The notes beneath the pieces are model-generated. The model did no database searches and was not told the DNA's origin. It saw only the letters and a program-made list of their open reading frames with translations. From an uncultured Bacteroidia bacterium (GTDB lineage: Bacteria > Bacteroidota > Bacteroidia > Bacteroidales > ML635J-15), in contig CADAXK010000001.1 of assembly GCA_902791865.1 (NCBI GenBank), positions 254,205 through 318,204 of the forward strand: a stretch of DNA of 64,000 nt. The letters run 5' to 3'. Position 1 is the stretch's first letter; each line of letters begins with the position of its first letter. Made by a program: the position numbers and the translations under genes. Below are positions 1 through 9,054 of this stretch, piece by piece.

Positions 1-365
1 TAGTTTTTGGAAGCGAAGAAAACAGAAAAACCATAAATTCAATAGTCCATCCAGCAGTAAAGCAAGATTTCATCGATTGGAGAAATGCACAGAATTCCAA
101 CATAACAGCAATTGAATCTGCAATAATATTTGATGCGAAAATAGATGACATTCTCGACAGCATAATTTTTGTGGAAGCTCCAGAAGAAATCCTAGTAAAG
201 AGAATATGCTTGCGCGACAAAGTTTCGGAAGAAACGGCTCTACAAAAAATAAGAATACAAAGGAAAAATTCAGGTCGAGAAAGATGCAATACCATCTTCA
301 TAAACGACAGGAATCATTCATTGATAGAACAAACAGAAACATTTATTAACAACCTAAAACTTTGA
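1..365 (+). CDS. coaE: Dephospho-CoA kinase, C-terminal part (5' end outside window)
   Basis: About 120 C-terminal residues of an open frame that enters the window without a start. The enzyme phosphorylates dephospho-CoA on the ribose 3'-OH, the last step of coenzyme A synthesis in the cytoplasm. The visible part carries the family landmarks VFGSEENRKTINSIVHPAV (the start of the CoA-binding lid region), an ESAIIFDA segment and the late VEAPEEILVKRICLRD stretch with the conserved basic residues. The full protein is about 200 residues, so roughly 80 are missing. The stop overlaps the region just ahead of the next gene (ATG 6 nt downstream), so the two are likely co-transcribed. The identity rests on motif recognition in a fragment. 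Confidence 0.8.
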   Translation, partial: VFGSEENRKTINSIVHPAVKQDFIDWRNAQNSNITAIESAIIFDAKIDDILDSIIFVEAPEEILVKRICLRDKVSEETALQKIRIQRKNSGRERCNTIFINDRNHSLIEQTETFINNLKL

Positions 366-370
366 CAATC

Positions 371-1114
371 ATGGGAAAATGGAAATGGATACTTGGTGGC
401 TTGACATGGGTGCTTACCGGTCCTATTGGCGGACTGATTGGTTTCTTTATTGGTTCGGCAATTGACGGACTAAGCAGTTCATCCGATAACGAGCCGACAA
501 GACCGAGCAGCAATCGGACTAGACGCACCGAAAAAGGCGACTTCATGGTGGTTTTGCTTACTCTTTCGGCAGCAGTAATGAAAGCCGACAACATTGTAAA
601 AAAGAGTGAACTGGAATATGTAAAAGCCTTCCTTGTTCAGAATTTCGGAAAGGAAAAGACTCTCAAGGCATTGCAACTACTTAAACCAATGCTAAATGCA
701 GAAATCCCACTCGATGATGTCTGCCGTCAGATAAGATACAACATGAACAACTCGCTGAAGTTGCAACTTCTGCACTATCTTTTCGGAATAGCCAATGCAG
801 ACAACGAAATTGTAAAGGAAGAACTCGATGTTTTAAAGCGTATTGCAACTGGAATCGGCATCAGCGATTACGATTTCAACTCCATAAAATCTATGTTCAT
901 AGTTGTTGGCAAAGATTCCGACTACGAAATTCTTGGTATCACTAAAGATGCAACCAACGAGGAAGTAAAGAAAGCTTACAAGAAGATGGCTATGAAACAT
1001 CATCCCGACAAGGTTGCAGGCATGGGCGAAGAAGTCACACGCAAGGCAACAGAGAAATTCCAAGCAATAAACGAAGCCTACGACAGGATTAAGAAGGAAA
1101 GAAATATGGCATAA
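371..1114 (+). CDS. DjlA-like co-chaperone: membrane anchor, TerB-like domain, J domain
   Basis: 247 residues starting at ATG 371; a TTG three codons earlier is less likely. Residues 6-33 form a glycine-rich membrane-associated hairpin. Residues about 55-170 are acidic and helical, with paired D/N motifs (SAAVMKADNIVKKSE and GIANADNEIVKEE) typical of TerB domains. Residues 184-245 are a J domain with the HPD triad at 211-213, which stimulates DnaK ATPase. This order (membrane segment, TerB, C-terminal J) is that of DjlA, an inner-membrane DnaK partner. It follows coaE by 5 nt and is probably in the same transcript. The family call is firm; the physiological client is unknown. Confidence 0.85.
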   Translation: MGKWKWILGGLTWVLTGPIGGLIGFFIGSAIDGLSSSSDNEPTRPSSNRTRRTEKGDFMVVLLTLSAAVMKADNIVKKSELEYVKAFLVQNFGKEKTLKALQLLKPMLNAEIPLDDVCRQIRYNMNNSLKLQLLHYLFGIANADNEIVKEELDVLKRIATGIGISDYDFNSIKSMFIVVGKDSDYEILGITKDATNEEVKKAYKKMAMKHHPDKVAGMGEEVTRKATEKFQAINEAYDRIKKERNMA

Positions 1115-1118
1115 GCCG

Positions 1119-2183
1119 TCACTTTTTCTTCTTCTTTGGATTTTTTTGGACGCCAACATCTTTACGCCCGCGCTTTACAGTTTCACTGGTACGCAAACGT
1201 TCGGCATTATCTTCACTCATCAGAATCTCATCTTCCTCAAATTCGGGATCTCCTTTCTTGCGCTTGCCAGCATTGGGATTGTCTACCGGTTTGCCGCCGT
1301 ATATGATGTTTTCGTACTTTATAGGACTTCCTCTAAAACTATTTTCATGAAAAACTACATCCTTAACCTTCCCCACCCTGCTTGTATTGCAAACAACTGT
1401 ATCCAACGACTTGCACTCGGCAAAGGCATCCGCCGAAACCACTGTCCTAACTGACGATTCGACAAGCTTTGAAAAAGCCACCATCTTTAGACTTCGGCAC
1501 GACATAAAAGCACCTTCCCCAACATTACGCACCTGATCGTACAACAAAACCAATGACAACGCCCAGCAGTTGGCAAAAGCCTCCTTTCCTATTGTACGCA
1601 CAGTCTTCGAAAATCGCACAGTTGACAAAGCCTTGCAACCTTCAAAAGCATAAGCTCCAATATCCTTTAGACCATTAGGCAAAACTATTGACATCAATCC
1701 GCTTGCACGAAAAGCACCTGCGCTTATCGATGTCAAGCCATTCGACAAGTAATAATTCCTTAAGTTAGTACAATTGCGGAAACAATCAGGCCCAATTCGC
1801 TTAATATTATCGAGGACTCTAACTACCGACAAGTTAACACACCACCTAAAAGCACTGCTGTCGATTATCTCAACTTCGTTTGGAATCGTTACACATGTTA
1901 TGTTCCGACAACCATAAAACGCCTTGCTTCCTATCCTCTTCACTGGATAATCCTTGCCATCAATTTTAATTTTGCCAGCAATATCCACCTTTGTCGGCGT
2001 TTCTTCATTATAATTCACATCTACATAAAGCGATTTCTGTCCATCCTCAAAAGCATACCTTATGCCCCTGTAAATAAAATGCATGTGCAACGAATCGACA
2101 AACTCAACACCGCTACTCACCTGCGCAATACTCTCAATCGCACACATAAGCGATAATGACAATATCAACAAGAAACGCTTCAT
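1119..2183 (-). CDS. Secreted BspA-type leucine-rich repeat protein
   Basis: 354 residues. Residues 1-21 are a Sec signal peptide (MKRFLLILSLSLMCAIESIAQ). About residues 75-270 hold roughly seven LRR_5 (BspA/Treponema pallidum type) repeats recognisable by units such as RIGSKAFYGCRNITCVTIPNEV, DIGAYAFEGCKALSTVRF and TIGKEAFANCWALSLVLL, in which cysteines recur at one position. The C-terminus is a low-complexity basic tail ending in five lysines, with no T9SS sorting domain. Such proteins in Bacteroidales are surface-exposed or secreted and often bind host or bacterial ligands; no ligand can be read from the sequence. It converges with the DjlA-like gene, with 4 nt between the stops. Confidence 0.8.
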   Translation of the reverse strand: MKRFLLILSLSLMCAIESIAQVSSGVEFVDSLHMHFIYRGIRYAFEDGQKSLYVDVNYNEETPTKVDIAGKIKIDGKDYPVKRIGSKAFYGCRNITCVTIPNEVEIIDSSAFRWCVNLSVVRVLDNIKRIGPDCFRNCTNLRNYYLSNGLTSISAGAFRASGLMSIVLPNGLKDIGAYAFEGCKALSTVRFSKTVRTIGKEAFANCWALSLVLLYDQVRNVGEGAFMSCRSLKMVAFSKLVESSVRTVVSADAFAECKSLDTVVCNTSRVGKVKDVVFHENSFRGSPIKYENIIYGGKPVDNPNAGKRKKGDPEFEEDEILMSEDNAERLRTSETVKRGRKDVGVQKNPKKKKK

Positions 2184-2199
2184 TTTTCAAAATTTTAGG

Positions 2200-2207
2200 C
2201 AAAGTTA
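2200..2207 (-). promoter_or_regulatory. -7 element for the LRR gene
   Basis: On the minus strand this reads TAACTTTG, an exact TAnnTTTG match, placing transcription start near 2193 and leaving a leader of only about 10 nt before ATG 2183. Confidence 0.45.
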
Positions 2208-2302
2208 AGAAAGATAATGGAAAAAACATAATACAAACCGACATTTTACTGTTTAGTTTTCAGTACCAAACATTGTGCTGTTGACAAAAAAAGGGAAACA
2301 GA

Positions 2303-2333
2303 TTTTGAAGTGAATAATATATAGGTATCTTTG
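2303..2333 (+). promoter_or_regulatory. Promoter of the Ldh-family dehydrogenase
   Basis: TTTTG at 2303-2307 and TATCTTTG at 2326-2333 with 18 nt between them match the Bacteroidetes -33/-7 pair. The start codon is 22 nt downstream of the -7 element. Confidence 0.5.
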
Positions 2334-2355
2334 TCAAAAAAATATTTTATTAGAA

Positions 2356-3462
2356 ATGAGACATTTAGATTTTGATACATTACACCTTTTCAGCGTCGAA
2401 TCGCTGAAGAAAGCAGGTGTTCCCGAAAACGATGCAGAAGTTATAGCCGATGTTCTTCTCGAAGCCGACAAGCTCGGAATCGACTCTCACGGCATCAACC
2501 GCTTGAAACCGATATACTTGGACAGAATCAAGGCTGGAATCGTAAACCCGGTTACCAAGGTTGACATTCTGCGCGAAAGTCCTACTACCGCCCTGCTCGA
2601 CGCCAACAACGGCATGGGACATGTAGTTTCGAAACAAGCAATGCAGATGGCTATCGATAAGGCTAAGAAATTCGGCATGGGTATGGTTGCAGTACGCAAT
2701 AGTTCGCACTACGGAATCGCTGGTTACTACGGACTTATGGCTGCTCGCGAAGGCATGATTGGTCTTACTGGCACAAATGCCCGTCCATCGATTGCACCGA
2801 CTTTCGGCGTTGAAAACATGCTCGGTACCAACCCGCTCACATTCGTAATACCCACCGACGAAGAATTTCCGTTCTTCCTCGACTGCGCAACATCGGTAAG
2901 CCAGCGCGGAAAGTTCGAATACTACGCCAAAGTAGGCAAAGACCTTCCCAAAGGCTGGTGCATCGACCGCGAAGGCAACTCCAAGACCAATTCGGTGGAA
3001 GTCCTCGACGACCTTGTAAAAGGCAAGGCTGCACTTGCTCCGCTCGGTGGAATCGGCGAAGAAACAGCAGGCTACAAGGGTTATGGCTATGCAACTGTAG
3101 TTGAAATCCTATCGTCGGCATTGCAGTGCGGCGGATATATGAAGGCTCTTACCGGTCTCGACGAAAACGGCAACAAGAAGCCATACCGCCTCGGGCATTT
3201 CTTCATTGCAATAAATGTTGAAACATTCCAGGACCTTGATGTTTTCAAGAAGAATGCAGGCAATCTGCTCCGCGACCTCCGCAACTCACAAAAAATGCCA
3301 GGACACGACCGCATTTACACCGCAGGCGAGAAGGAATACGAAAACTTCCTCAATCGTCGTGTAAACGGCGTTCCGATTCCCGATTCACTTTGGGAAGAAA
3401 TGATTGGCGTAACCAAGGACTACAAACTCGACAAATTCTACAGATTGTTTGGGTTGGAATAA
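2356..3462 (+). CDS. Ldh-family (malate/L-lactate/ureidoglycolate type) NAD(P)-dependent dehydrogenase
   Basis: 368 residues, the usual length of the Ldh_2 family, which is unrelated to classical Rossmann-fold lactate or malate dehydrogenases. Members reduce 2-oxo acids or oxidise 2-hydroxy acids in the cytosol. Family signatures include the N-terminal DSHGINRLKPIYLDRI stretch, the VRNSSHYGIAGYYG block with the catalytic histidine, GTNPLTFVIPT, and the CATSVSQRGKFEYYAK loop. The C-terminal part (about 340-368) is complete. It stands alone with its own promoter and a shared bidirectional terminator. The substrate cannot be decided from sequence; annotation as malate dehydrogenase is common for such proteins but not proven. 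Confidence 0.85.
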   Translation: MRHLDFDTLHLFSVESLKKAGVPENDAEVIADVLLEADKLGIDSHGINRLKPIYLDRIKAGIVNPVTKVDILRESPTTALLDANNGMGHVVSKQAMQMAIDKAKKFGMGMVAVRNSSHYGIAGYYGLMAAREGMIGLTGTNARPSIAPTFGVENMLGTNPLTFVIPTDEEFPFFLDCATSVSQRGKFEYYAKVGKDLPKGWCIDREGNSKTNSVEVLDDLVKGKAALAPLGGIGEETAGYKGYGYATVVEILSSALQCGGYMKALTGLDENGNKKPYRLGHFFIAINVETFQDLDVFKKNAGNLLRDLRNSQKMPGHDRIYTAGEKEYENFLNRRVNGVPIPDSLWEEMIGVTKDYKLDKFYRLFGLE

Positions 3463-3490
3463 ATAGAATTCTTAAAGCATCAAATATTCA

Positions 3491-3519
3491 AAAAAAGCAC
3501 CAAATTTGGTGCTTTTTTT
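3491..3519. terminator. Bidirectional terminator between the dehydrogenase and rimO
   Basis: A-run, then GCACCAAATTTGGTGC (self-complementary), then T-run. It works in both directions and its T-run overlaps the rimO stop codon. Confidence 0.8.
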
Positions 3520-4810
3520 AGTTTTCTACTCTCCCATACAGTTCATATTCTGATGCATCATTAATCTTCACATCCACAAAATCTCCGACCTTGTATTTGT
3601 CGGAATACGGGAAAAGCACCTCGTTGTCAACTTCCACCGAATCGAACTCTGTACGACCAACAAACATATCGTCTTCGATATAGTCAATAAGCACACGGAA
3701 AGTCTTGCCAACCTTCGCCAGATTGGACTGCAACGAGATTTCCTGCTGGATTTCCATAATACGCTCGGCGCGTTCGTCCTTGACATCCTGCGGAACCACA
3801 TCGCTGAACTCCGATGTAGCAGCCGTGCCGTCCTCCTCCGAATATGTAAACACGCCAAGTCTGTCAAATTTCTGTTCCTTGACAAAGTTCACAAGTTCTT
3901 CAAATTCAGCATCTCCCTCGTTCGGGAAACCGACAAGCATTGTGGTGCGGATTACTGCCTCAGGAATTGTCTTGCGAATCTTGTCGAGAAGCGCAACGGT
4001 CTGCTTTTTGTCGCCACCACGGTGCATCCCAGAGAGAACCTTGTCGGAAATATGCTGCAAAGGGATGTCGATGTACTTGCAAACCTTTGGATTGTCGCGG
4101 ATGACATCAAGCAGACGCTCTGGGAACAGGAACGGATATAGGTAATGCAGACGAATCCATTCGACACCAGCGATTTCGGACAGTCGCTCAACAAGTTCGG
4201 GCAACATAAAACGATGTTCCATGTCGTAGCCGTAGTAGCACAAGTCCTGCGCGATGAGTATCAGTTCCTTGACTCCGCTTTTTGCAAGATTTTCGGCTTC
4301 GGCGACAATATCGTCCATCTTGCGCGAAACATATTTGCCCTTGAACAGCGGAATTGCACAGAAAGCGCAGTTGCGCACGCATCCTTCCGAAATCTTGAGG
4401 TAGGCATAATGCCCCCCTGCACTCGACACACGCGAATTTGCCTTGCTTTCGTCCGACTTTTTGCCAAGGAAAGCCAGAAGTTCGTCAATATTGTAGTTGC
4501 CGCACATAAAATCGACCTCAGGCAGTTCTGCCTTCAAATCGTCGTAGTAGCGAGCCGACAAGCATCCGAACACGACAATCTTCTTCAGTTTAGATGATTC
4601 CTTCTCCCCTGCCAATTTCAGAATCGCATTTATCGACTCCTCCTTGGCATCGTTTATGAAGCCACAGGTATTTACAAATGCAATTTCGGCATCTTTGCAT
4701 TCCGAATCAAACACAACCTCGTAGCCGTTTGCCACAAGCTGAGCAGCAAGTTTCTCCGAATCAACAAGATTCTTCGAGCACCCCATCGTCACTATATTGA
4801 CCTTCGACAT
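3518..4810 (-). CDS. rimO: Ribosomal protein S12 methylthiotransferase RimO
   Basis: 430 residues. RimO is a radical-SAM enzyme that adds a methylthio group to an aspartate of ribosomal protein S12. The N-terminal methylthiotransferase domain (1-120) shows the three cluster cysteines in MGCSKNLVDSE, VNTCGF and VFGCLS; the radical-SAM domain carries the CxxxCxxC motif in EGCVRNCAFCAIP; the C-terminal TRAM-like region runs to the end. The second motif context (GCSKNLVDSE) distinguishes RimO from MiaB. It lies 3 nt downstream of the PLD-like gene on the same strand, so they may share a message although the functions are unrelated. Confidence 0.95.
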   Translation of the reverse strand: MSKVNIVTMGCSKNLVDSEKLAAQLVANGYEVVFDSECKDAEIAFVNTCGFINDAKEESINAILKLAGEKESSKLKKIVVFGCLSARYYDDLKAELPEVDFMCGNYNIDELLAFLGKKSDESKANSRVSSAGGHYAYLKISEGCVRNCAFCAIPLFKGKYVSRKMDDIVAEAENLAKSGVKELILIAQDLCYYGYDMEHRFMLPELVERLSEIAGVEWIRLHYLYPFLFPERLLDVIRDNPKVCKYIDIPLQHISDKVLSGMHRGGDKKQTVALLDKIRKTIPEAVIRTTMLVGFPNEGDAEFEELVNFVKEQKFDRLGVFTYSEEDGTAATSEFSDVVPQDVKDERAERIMEIQQEISLQSNLAKVGKTFRVLIDYIEDDMFVGRTEFDSVEVDNEVLFPYSDKYKVGDFVDVKINDASEYELYGRVEN

Positions 4811-4813
4811 ATA

Positions 4814-5515
4814 CTAATATTCTGGATGAAGTTTATTCTGTAGCTCGATTGCAGCATCTAAATTTTTCCTTAAAACAGGTTTAGCCATAGAAGTTTTACC
4901 ATTAGAACGTTCGCCAGAATAATGGCAAAAATTTTCCTCATAATCTGGATTTCCATATTCTCTCCATCCATAATATGCATCTCTGCACATTGGCCTGTTC
5001 ATATCAAACGGAATCTCGACACCAGTCCTTATACAATATCCATGATGTACATCTCTATTTTCTTTTTTTATTTCTCTTATAGAGACTCGGACTTCCTTAC
5101 TTATTCTAAGCAAACGCTCAACCTCATTATATACATCTTTATATATTTCAGGATCATCTTCTTTTGTAAAGGATATTCCCATCTCGTTATTAGTCTGTTG
5201 CGAATGCTCATATAAATTCATTGAAGTAATAATTCCCTGTTTCTCGTTTATATAACATTTTGCATGCAAATTTTCACAAATATTACATCTTATCCCATGT
5301 AGCTCTTGCAACCAATTATTATCTTCTATTGAAAGATTATTAACCTTATAAATTATGCGAATATCCTTTTTTAAATAATTCAAATCCGATAACTCTTCTT
5401 TTATTTTTGGTGAAAACTGAAGGTAAGGACTTATCAATATCAACTTATCCTCTGTTTTCTCAATTAGTTCATCTAAAAAATTAGAAATTCCGTTTGTTTT
5501 TAAAAACTTAGCCAT
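4814..5515 (-). CDS. PLD-like (single HKD-type motif) protein of unknown substrate
   Basis: 233 residues. The N-terminal half has the phospholipase-D fold pattern: KLILISPYLQFSPKIKEEL then the motif LHAKCYINE followed by GIITSMNLYEHSQQTNNEMGI. The motif is H-x-K-x4-E, so the usual aspartate of HxKx4D is glutamate. One motif per chain suggests an active site formed by a dimer, as in the Nuc/BfiI group of nucleases. The C-terminal part (about 165-215) has Cys/His-rich spacing (YCIRTG, MCRDAYYGW, NFCHYSGE) that could bind zinc. The gene is clearly more AT-rich than rimO beside it, consistent with acquisition. Nuclease or membrane-lipid activity cannot be told apart. Confidence 0.65.
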   Translation of the reverse strand: MAKFLKTNGISNFLDELIEKTEDKLILISPYLQFSPKIKEELSDLNYLKKDIRIIYKVNNLSIEDNNWLQELHGIRCNICENLHAKCYINEKQGIITSMNLYEHSQQTNNEMGISFTKEDDPEIYKDVYNEVERLLRISKEVRVSIREIKKENRDVHHGYCIRTGVEIPFDMNRPMCRDAYYGWREYGNPDYEENFCHYSGERSNGKTSMAKPVLRKNLDAAIELQNKLHPEY

Positions 5516-5531
5516 AATTCAAAAATTTGTG

Positions 5532-5539
5532 CAAAGATA
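5532..5539 (-). promoter_or_regulatory. -7 element for the PLD-like gene (and possibly rimO)
   Basis: Minus strand TATCTTTG 16 nt upstream of ATG 5515. Confidence 0.5.
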
Positions 5540-5591
5540 CAAAAAAACGTAGATGTCATTCTAAACTTGTTTCAGAATATGACAGCATTTC

Positions 5592-6674
5592 TTATCGCCA
5601 CACCGACGGCGTAATAAACACTCGCCACGAACCTTTGCCATCTTTCTCTATATAGCCCTTATCTTGCAACGACTGAAGCATTTTCTGAATAGCAGAACGA
5701 TTTATGCCGATTTCTTCTTGCAAATAGGCAAATGTTGCCTGCGGTTCGATTTGCAACTCCCGGAGAATCTTCGCATAACTCGGCGTACGAAAGGCTATGC
5801 GCTCGCCGTCGTACCACCACACATTTTCATTCTTCTCGGTAACAAACAACACATCATTCTCAAATTCCTGCGCTATAAGTGTTACCATATATTTATAAAA
5901 TGGTCGTATGGCTTTCAGCGATGCGTGCGCACCATCGTACGGAACACTACCAACAATTAAATCAGACTGATGCAAGGCTTCCAAATAATTATGTTTCAAC
6001 CTGCTACGCACAACAACCATAGGATAGCCGTGTCGCGACAAAATGTAATTGAACATCAACCTTGCTATACGACCATTGCCATCCTCGAACGGGTGAATGC
6101 GAATGTAGCGGTAATGAAACAAAACCGCCAATTCTACTGGCGACAATTTGCCTTCCGACTCAGCTTTGTTGTACCAATCCACAAGGTCTGCCATCAATGC
6201 AGGTGTTTCTTCGGGCGATGCGTACTCAAATCGGTCACCATAACGAGTAATCACACTATTCGGGCGTGTCTTGTACTGCCCTGCGTGTATGGTATAGCTT
6301 GTCTGCCCTCCCCCTGGAAGATTACGGTAAACAGTATAATCTTCGCGAAGCAAAGTGCGATGCAATGTACGGATAAAGTTCTGTGTCAAAGGTTGCTGCG
6401 TTTCCGTAGCCTCGACCAACATCATCTTTAAGCCCACATTACTCGCTTTCATTTCTTCGCAATCGCGAAAATTAGCTTCACCCGATATTTTTCCAAATAG
6501 CAAAAGCAATTCAGTTTGACCATAAGTCAAGGTATTACCCTCAATATGATTGCTATTGTAATTAAAATCAATGGAAAAGCGACGACTTAATCTGTTCAAG
6601 TCACTTTCCGACAACGGCTGTATCTTCTGCCATTTCTCTAATGCCGCTTGCAATTTCTTATCTCCTGTTCGCAT
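5592..6674 (-). CDS. Fic-domain protein (AMPylase family) with C-terminal winged helix
   Basis: 360 residues from ATG 6674; an upstream in-frame ATG (6749) lies 5' of the likely promoter and operator and is rejected. Residues about 20-60 contain the inhibitory-helix pattern S-x3-E-G-N (SNHIEGN), which blocks the active site in self-inhibited Fic proteins. The core motif HPFEDGNGRIARLMFNYIL is a perfect HPFx(D/E)GNGRxxR, so the enzyme should transfer AMP or a related nucleotide moiety to a target protein. The last about 60 residues form a winged helix (ATFAYLQEEIGINRSAIQKML), the usual DNA-binding end of this Fic subgroup. Target unknown. Three operator-like half-sites lie directly upstream. 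Confidence 0.9.
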   Translation of the reverse strand: MRTGDKKLQAALEKWQKIQPLSESDLNRLSRRFSIDFNYNSNHIEGNTLTYGQTELLLLFGKISGEANFRDCEEMKASNVGLKMMLVEATETQQPLTQNFIRTLHRTLLREDYTVYRNLPGGGQTSYTIHAGQYKTRPNSVITRYGDRFEYASPEETPALMADLVDWYNKAESEGKLSPVELAVLFHYRYIRIHPFEDGNGRIARLMFNYILSRHGYPMVVVRSRLKHNYLEALHQSDLIVGSVPYDGAHASLKAIRPFYKYMVTLIAQEFENDVLFVTEKNENVWWYDGERIAFRTPSYAKILRELQIEPQATFAYLQEEIGINRSAIQKMLQSLQDKGYIEKDGKGSWRVFITPSVWR

Positions 6675-6678
6675 ACAT

Positions 6679-6709
6679 TTACCACTATTTTTAGTGGTAA
6701 CATTACCAC
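6679..6709 (-). promoter_or_regulatory. Operator-like triple half-site upstream of the Fic gene
   Basis: TTACCAC (6679-6685), GTGGTAA (6694-6700) and TTACCAC (6703-6709) alternate in orientation. The first pair extends to 9-bp arms (TTACCACTA/TAGTGGTAA) with a 4-nt spacer. It lies between the probable transcription start (about 6714) and ATG 6674, where a repressor, plausibly the Fic protein's own winged helix, would block transcription. Confidence 0.6.
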
Positions 6710-6720
6710 CAAATCGGCAA

Positions 6721-6728
6721 CAAAAATA
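6721..6728 (-). promoter_or_regulatory. -7 element of the Fic gene
   Basis: Minus strand TATTTTTG, an exact TAnnTTTG match, placing the transcript start immediately upstream of the operator-like repeats. Confidence 0.5.
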
Positions 6729-6896
6729 CAATTTATTTTTATTATGCAAGAATTAGCAAGAAAATTTTTACAGATTCAAGTTACTACTAGCCGACATTAT
6801 TTCAGAGAATCAAATTTTAACCATTCTTTTAGTATTTAGAAATCTTAGCAATTACAACATTGAGTAACTTTGCCGAAAATTAAAATTCATACACAA

Positions 6897-9032
6897 ATGA
6901 GGAAATATTGTATAGGCATTTTAGCCTTAAATGTATTGATTATGTTATCATCGTGCAACAATGAGACAAAAACTAACAGCAACGAACCGCTGAAGTACCC
7001 CGAGACAAAGAAGTGCGACACCGTTGACAACTATTTCGGAACAGCAGTTGCTGACCCGTACCGCTGGCTCGAGGACGACTTCTCAGACGAAACAGCCAAC
7101 TGGGTAAAGGCGCAGAACGAGGTCACTAACAACTATCTCGCAAAGATTTCATACCGCGACAAGATGAAGAATCGCCTTCAGGAAATAATGAACTACCCGA
7201 AGGAAAGCGCACCATCAAAGAAAGGTAGCCGCTACTTCTTCTACCGCAACGACGGTCTTCAGAACCAGAGCGTCTTGTACTACAAGAACTCACTCGACGG
7301 TGAAGCCGTTGAACTCCTCGACCCCAACAAGCTGTCGGACGACGGCACTGTTGCCCTGTCGAACCTTGGCATTTCCGACGATGGCAACTACCTCGGCTAC
7401 GCCATCTCGCGCAACGGCAGCGACTGGGAAGAAATTTTCGTCAAGAACATCGAAACTGGAGAAACCCTCAACGACCATCTTATGTGGGTGAAATTCACCA
7501 GCATAGCTTGGAAAGACGACGGATTCTTCTATAGCCGTTTCCCCGAACCGACAAACGAACTATCGGGCGTAAACGAAAACGGTCAGCTCTATTACCACAA
7601 GGTTGGCACCGAGCAAAAGGAAGACCAGCTTGCATACGAAGACAAGACAAATCCCGACCTCAGTTTCAACGCTGATGTCATAAACAAACGATACCTTATT
7701 ATATATGGTAGCGAATCAACTTCTGGCAACTGTTTGTTCTACAAAGACTTGAACAAGGCAAATTCGGAATTTGTAAAGCTCGTTGACAATTTCGACAACG
7801 ACTATGCAGTAATTGACGAAATTGACGGCAACTTCATCGTTATGACCAACTATTTTGCACCGGAATACAAGATTATCAAGATTTTCCTCGACAACCCGAC
7901 ACCAGCCAAATGGCTCGACCTTATTCCAAAGTCTGACGCAGGCGTACTTACCGAAGTTAGCCACATCGGCAAGAAGTTGATTGCCAACTACACCAAGGAT
8001 GCTCATACCGTAATACGCATCTTCGACGAGGAAGGTCATTTCATCAGCAACCTCGACAACGATATGATTGGAACAATCGGCGGATTCGGTGGCGACACCG
8101 AAGATACCGAAACTTTCTACACCGTGACATCCTACACAACTCCTGCCGCAATCTACAAGTACGACATTACAAACAACAAGTCGGAACTTTACAAGAACTC
8201 CGAAATCAAGTTCAACGCCGACGAATATGTCACCGAGCAGAAGTTCTACACATCGAAGGACGGTACGAAAGTTCCGATTTTCCTCACACACAAGAAGGAC
8301 ATCGCTCTTGACGGCAACAACCCTACCCTGCTTTACGGATACGGCGGATTCAACATTTCGCTCACACCAAGTTTCAGCGCTACTCGCATTGCTTGGCTCG
8401 AACAAGGCGGCGTTTATGCTGTTGCAAACATCCGTGGCGGTGGCGAATACGGTAAGACCTGGCACGAAGCAGGAACCAAGATGCAGAAGCAGAATGTCTT
8501 CGACGACTTCATTGCAGCAGCAGAGTTCCTCATCAGCGAGAAATACACCTGCAAGGAGAAACTTGCTATCCAGGGCGGTTCTAACGGCGGTTTGCTTGTC
8601 GGCGCTGTAGTTAACCAGCGTCCCGACCTGTTTGCAGTGGCAATTCCTCAGGTTGGCGTTATGGATATGCTCCGCTACCACAAGTTCACTATCGGCAGAT
8701 ACTGGGCTGTTGACTACGGCACAAGCGAGGACAGCAAGGAAATGTTCGAATACATATATAAATATTCGCCGTTGCATTCGGTTAAGAATGGCGTAGAATA
8801 CCCAGCAATCCTCGTCACCACTGCCGACCACGACGACAGAGTTGTCCCGGCACACTCGTTCAAGTATGCAGCCACCCTGCAGAACAGCGAAATCGGCAAC
8901 AAGCCGCACCTTATCCGCATCGAAAGCAATGCAGGCCACGGAAGCGGCAAGCCTCTCGACAAGGCAATCAACGAGGTAGTTGACATCTACTCGTTTATTT
9001 TCTACAACATGGGAATAGAACCGAAGTACTAA
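6897..9032 (+). CDS. Prolyl oligopeptidase (S9A), lipoprotein
   Basis: 711 residues from ATG 6897, chosen because it gives a clean lipoprotein signal (MRKYCIGILALNVLIMLSSC, lipobox LSSC). An upstream ATG nine codons earlier adds only a hydrophilic stub. The protein cleaves short peptides after proline, presumably in the periplasm. Residues about 35-450 form the seven-bladed propeller that gates the active site; the C-terminal alpha/beta-hydrolase domain has the nucleophile in GGSNGG (Ser about 562), the acid in TADHDDRVVP and the histidine in NAGHGSGKP. Length matches the family. Single-gene unit ending in a terminator shared with the MATE gene. Confidence 0.93.
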   Translation: MRKYCIGILALNVLIMLSSCNNETKTNSNEPLKYPETKKCDTVDNYFGTAVADPYRWLEDDFSDETANWVKAQNEVTNNYLAKISYRDKMKNRLQEIMNYPKESAPSKKGSRYFFYRNDGLQNQSVLYYKNSLDGEAVELLDPNKLSDDGTVALSNLGISDDGNYLGYAISRNGSDWEEIFVKNIETGETLNDHLMWVKFTSIAWKDDGFFYSRFPEPTNELSGVNENGQLYYHKVGTEQKEDQLAYEDKTNPDLSFNADVINKRYLIIYGSESTSGNCLFYKDLNKANSEFVKLVDNFDNDYAVIDEIDGNFIVMTNYFAPEYKIIKIFLDNPTPAKWLDLIPKSDAGVLTEVSHIGKKLIANYTKDAHTVIRIFDEEGHFISNLDNDMIGTIGGFGGDTEDTETFYTVTSYTTPAAIYKYDITNNKSELYKNSEIKFNADEYVTEQKFYTSKDGTKVPIFLTHKKDIALDGNNPTLLYGYGGFNISLTPSFSATRIAWLEQGGVYAVANIRGGGEYGKTWHEAGTKMQKQNVFDDFIAAAEFLISEKYTCKEKLAIQGGSNGGLLVGAVVNQRPDLFAVAIPQVGVMDMLRYHKFTIGRYWAVDYGTSEDSKEMFEYIYKYSPLHSVKNGVEYPAILVTTADHDDRVVPAHSFKYAATLQNSEIGNKPHLIRIESNAGHGSGKPLDKAINEVVDIYSFIFYNMGIEPKY

Positions 9033-9054
9033 GCCAATACCACAACACAAAAAG

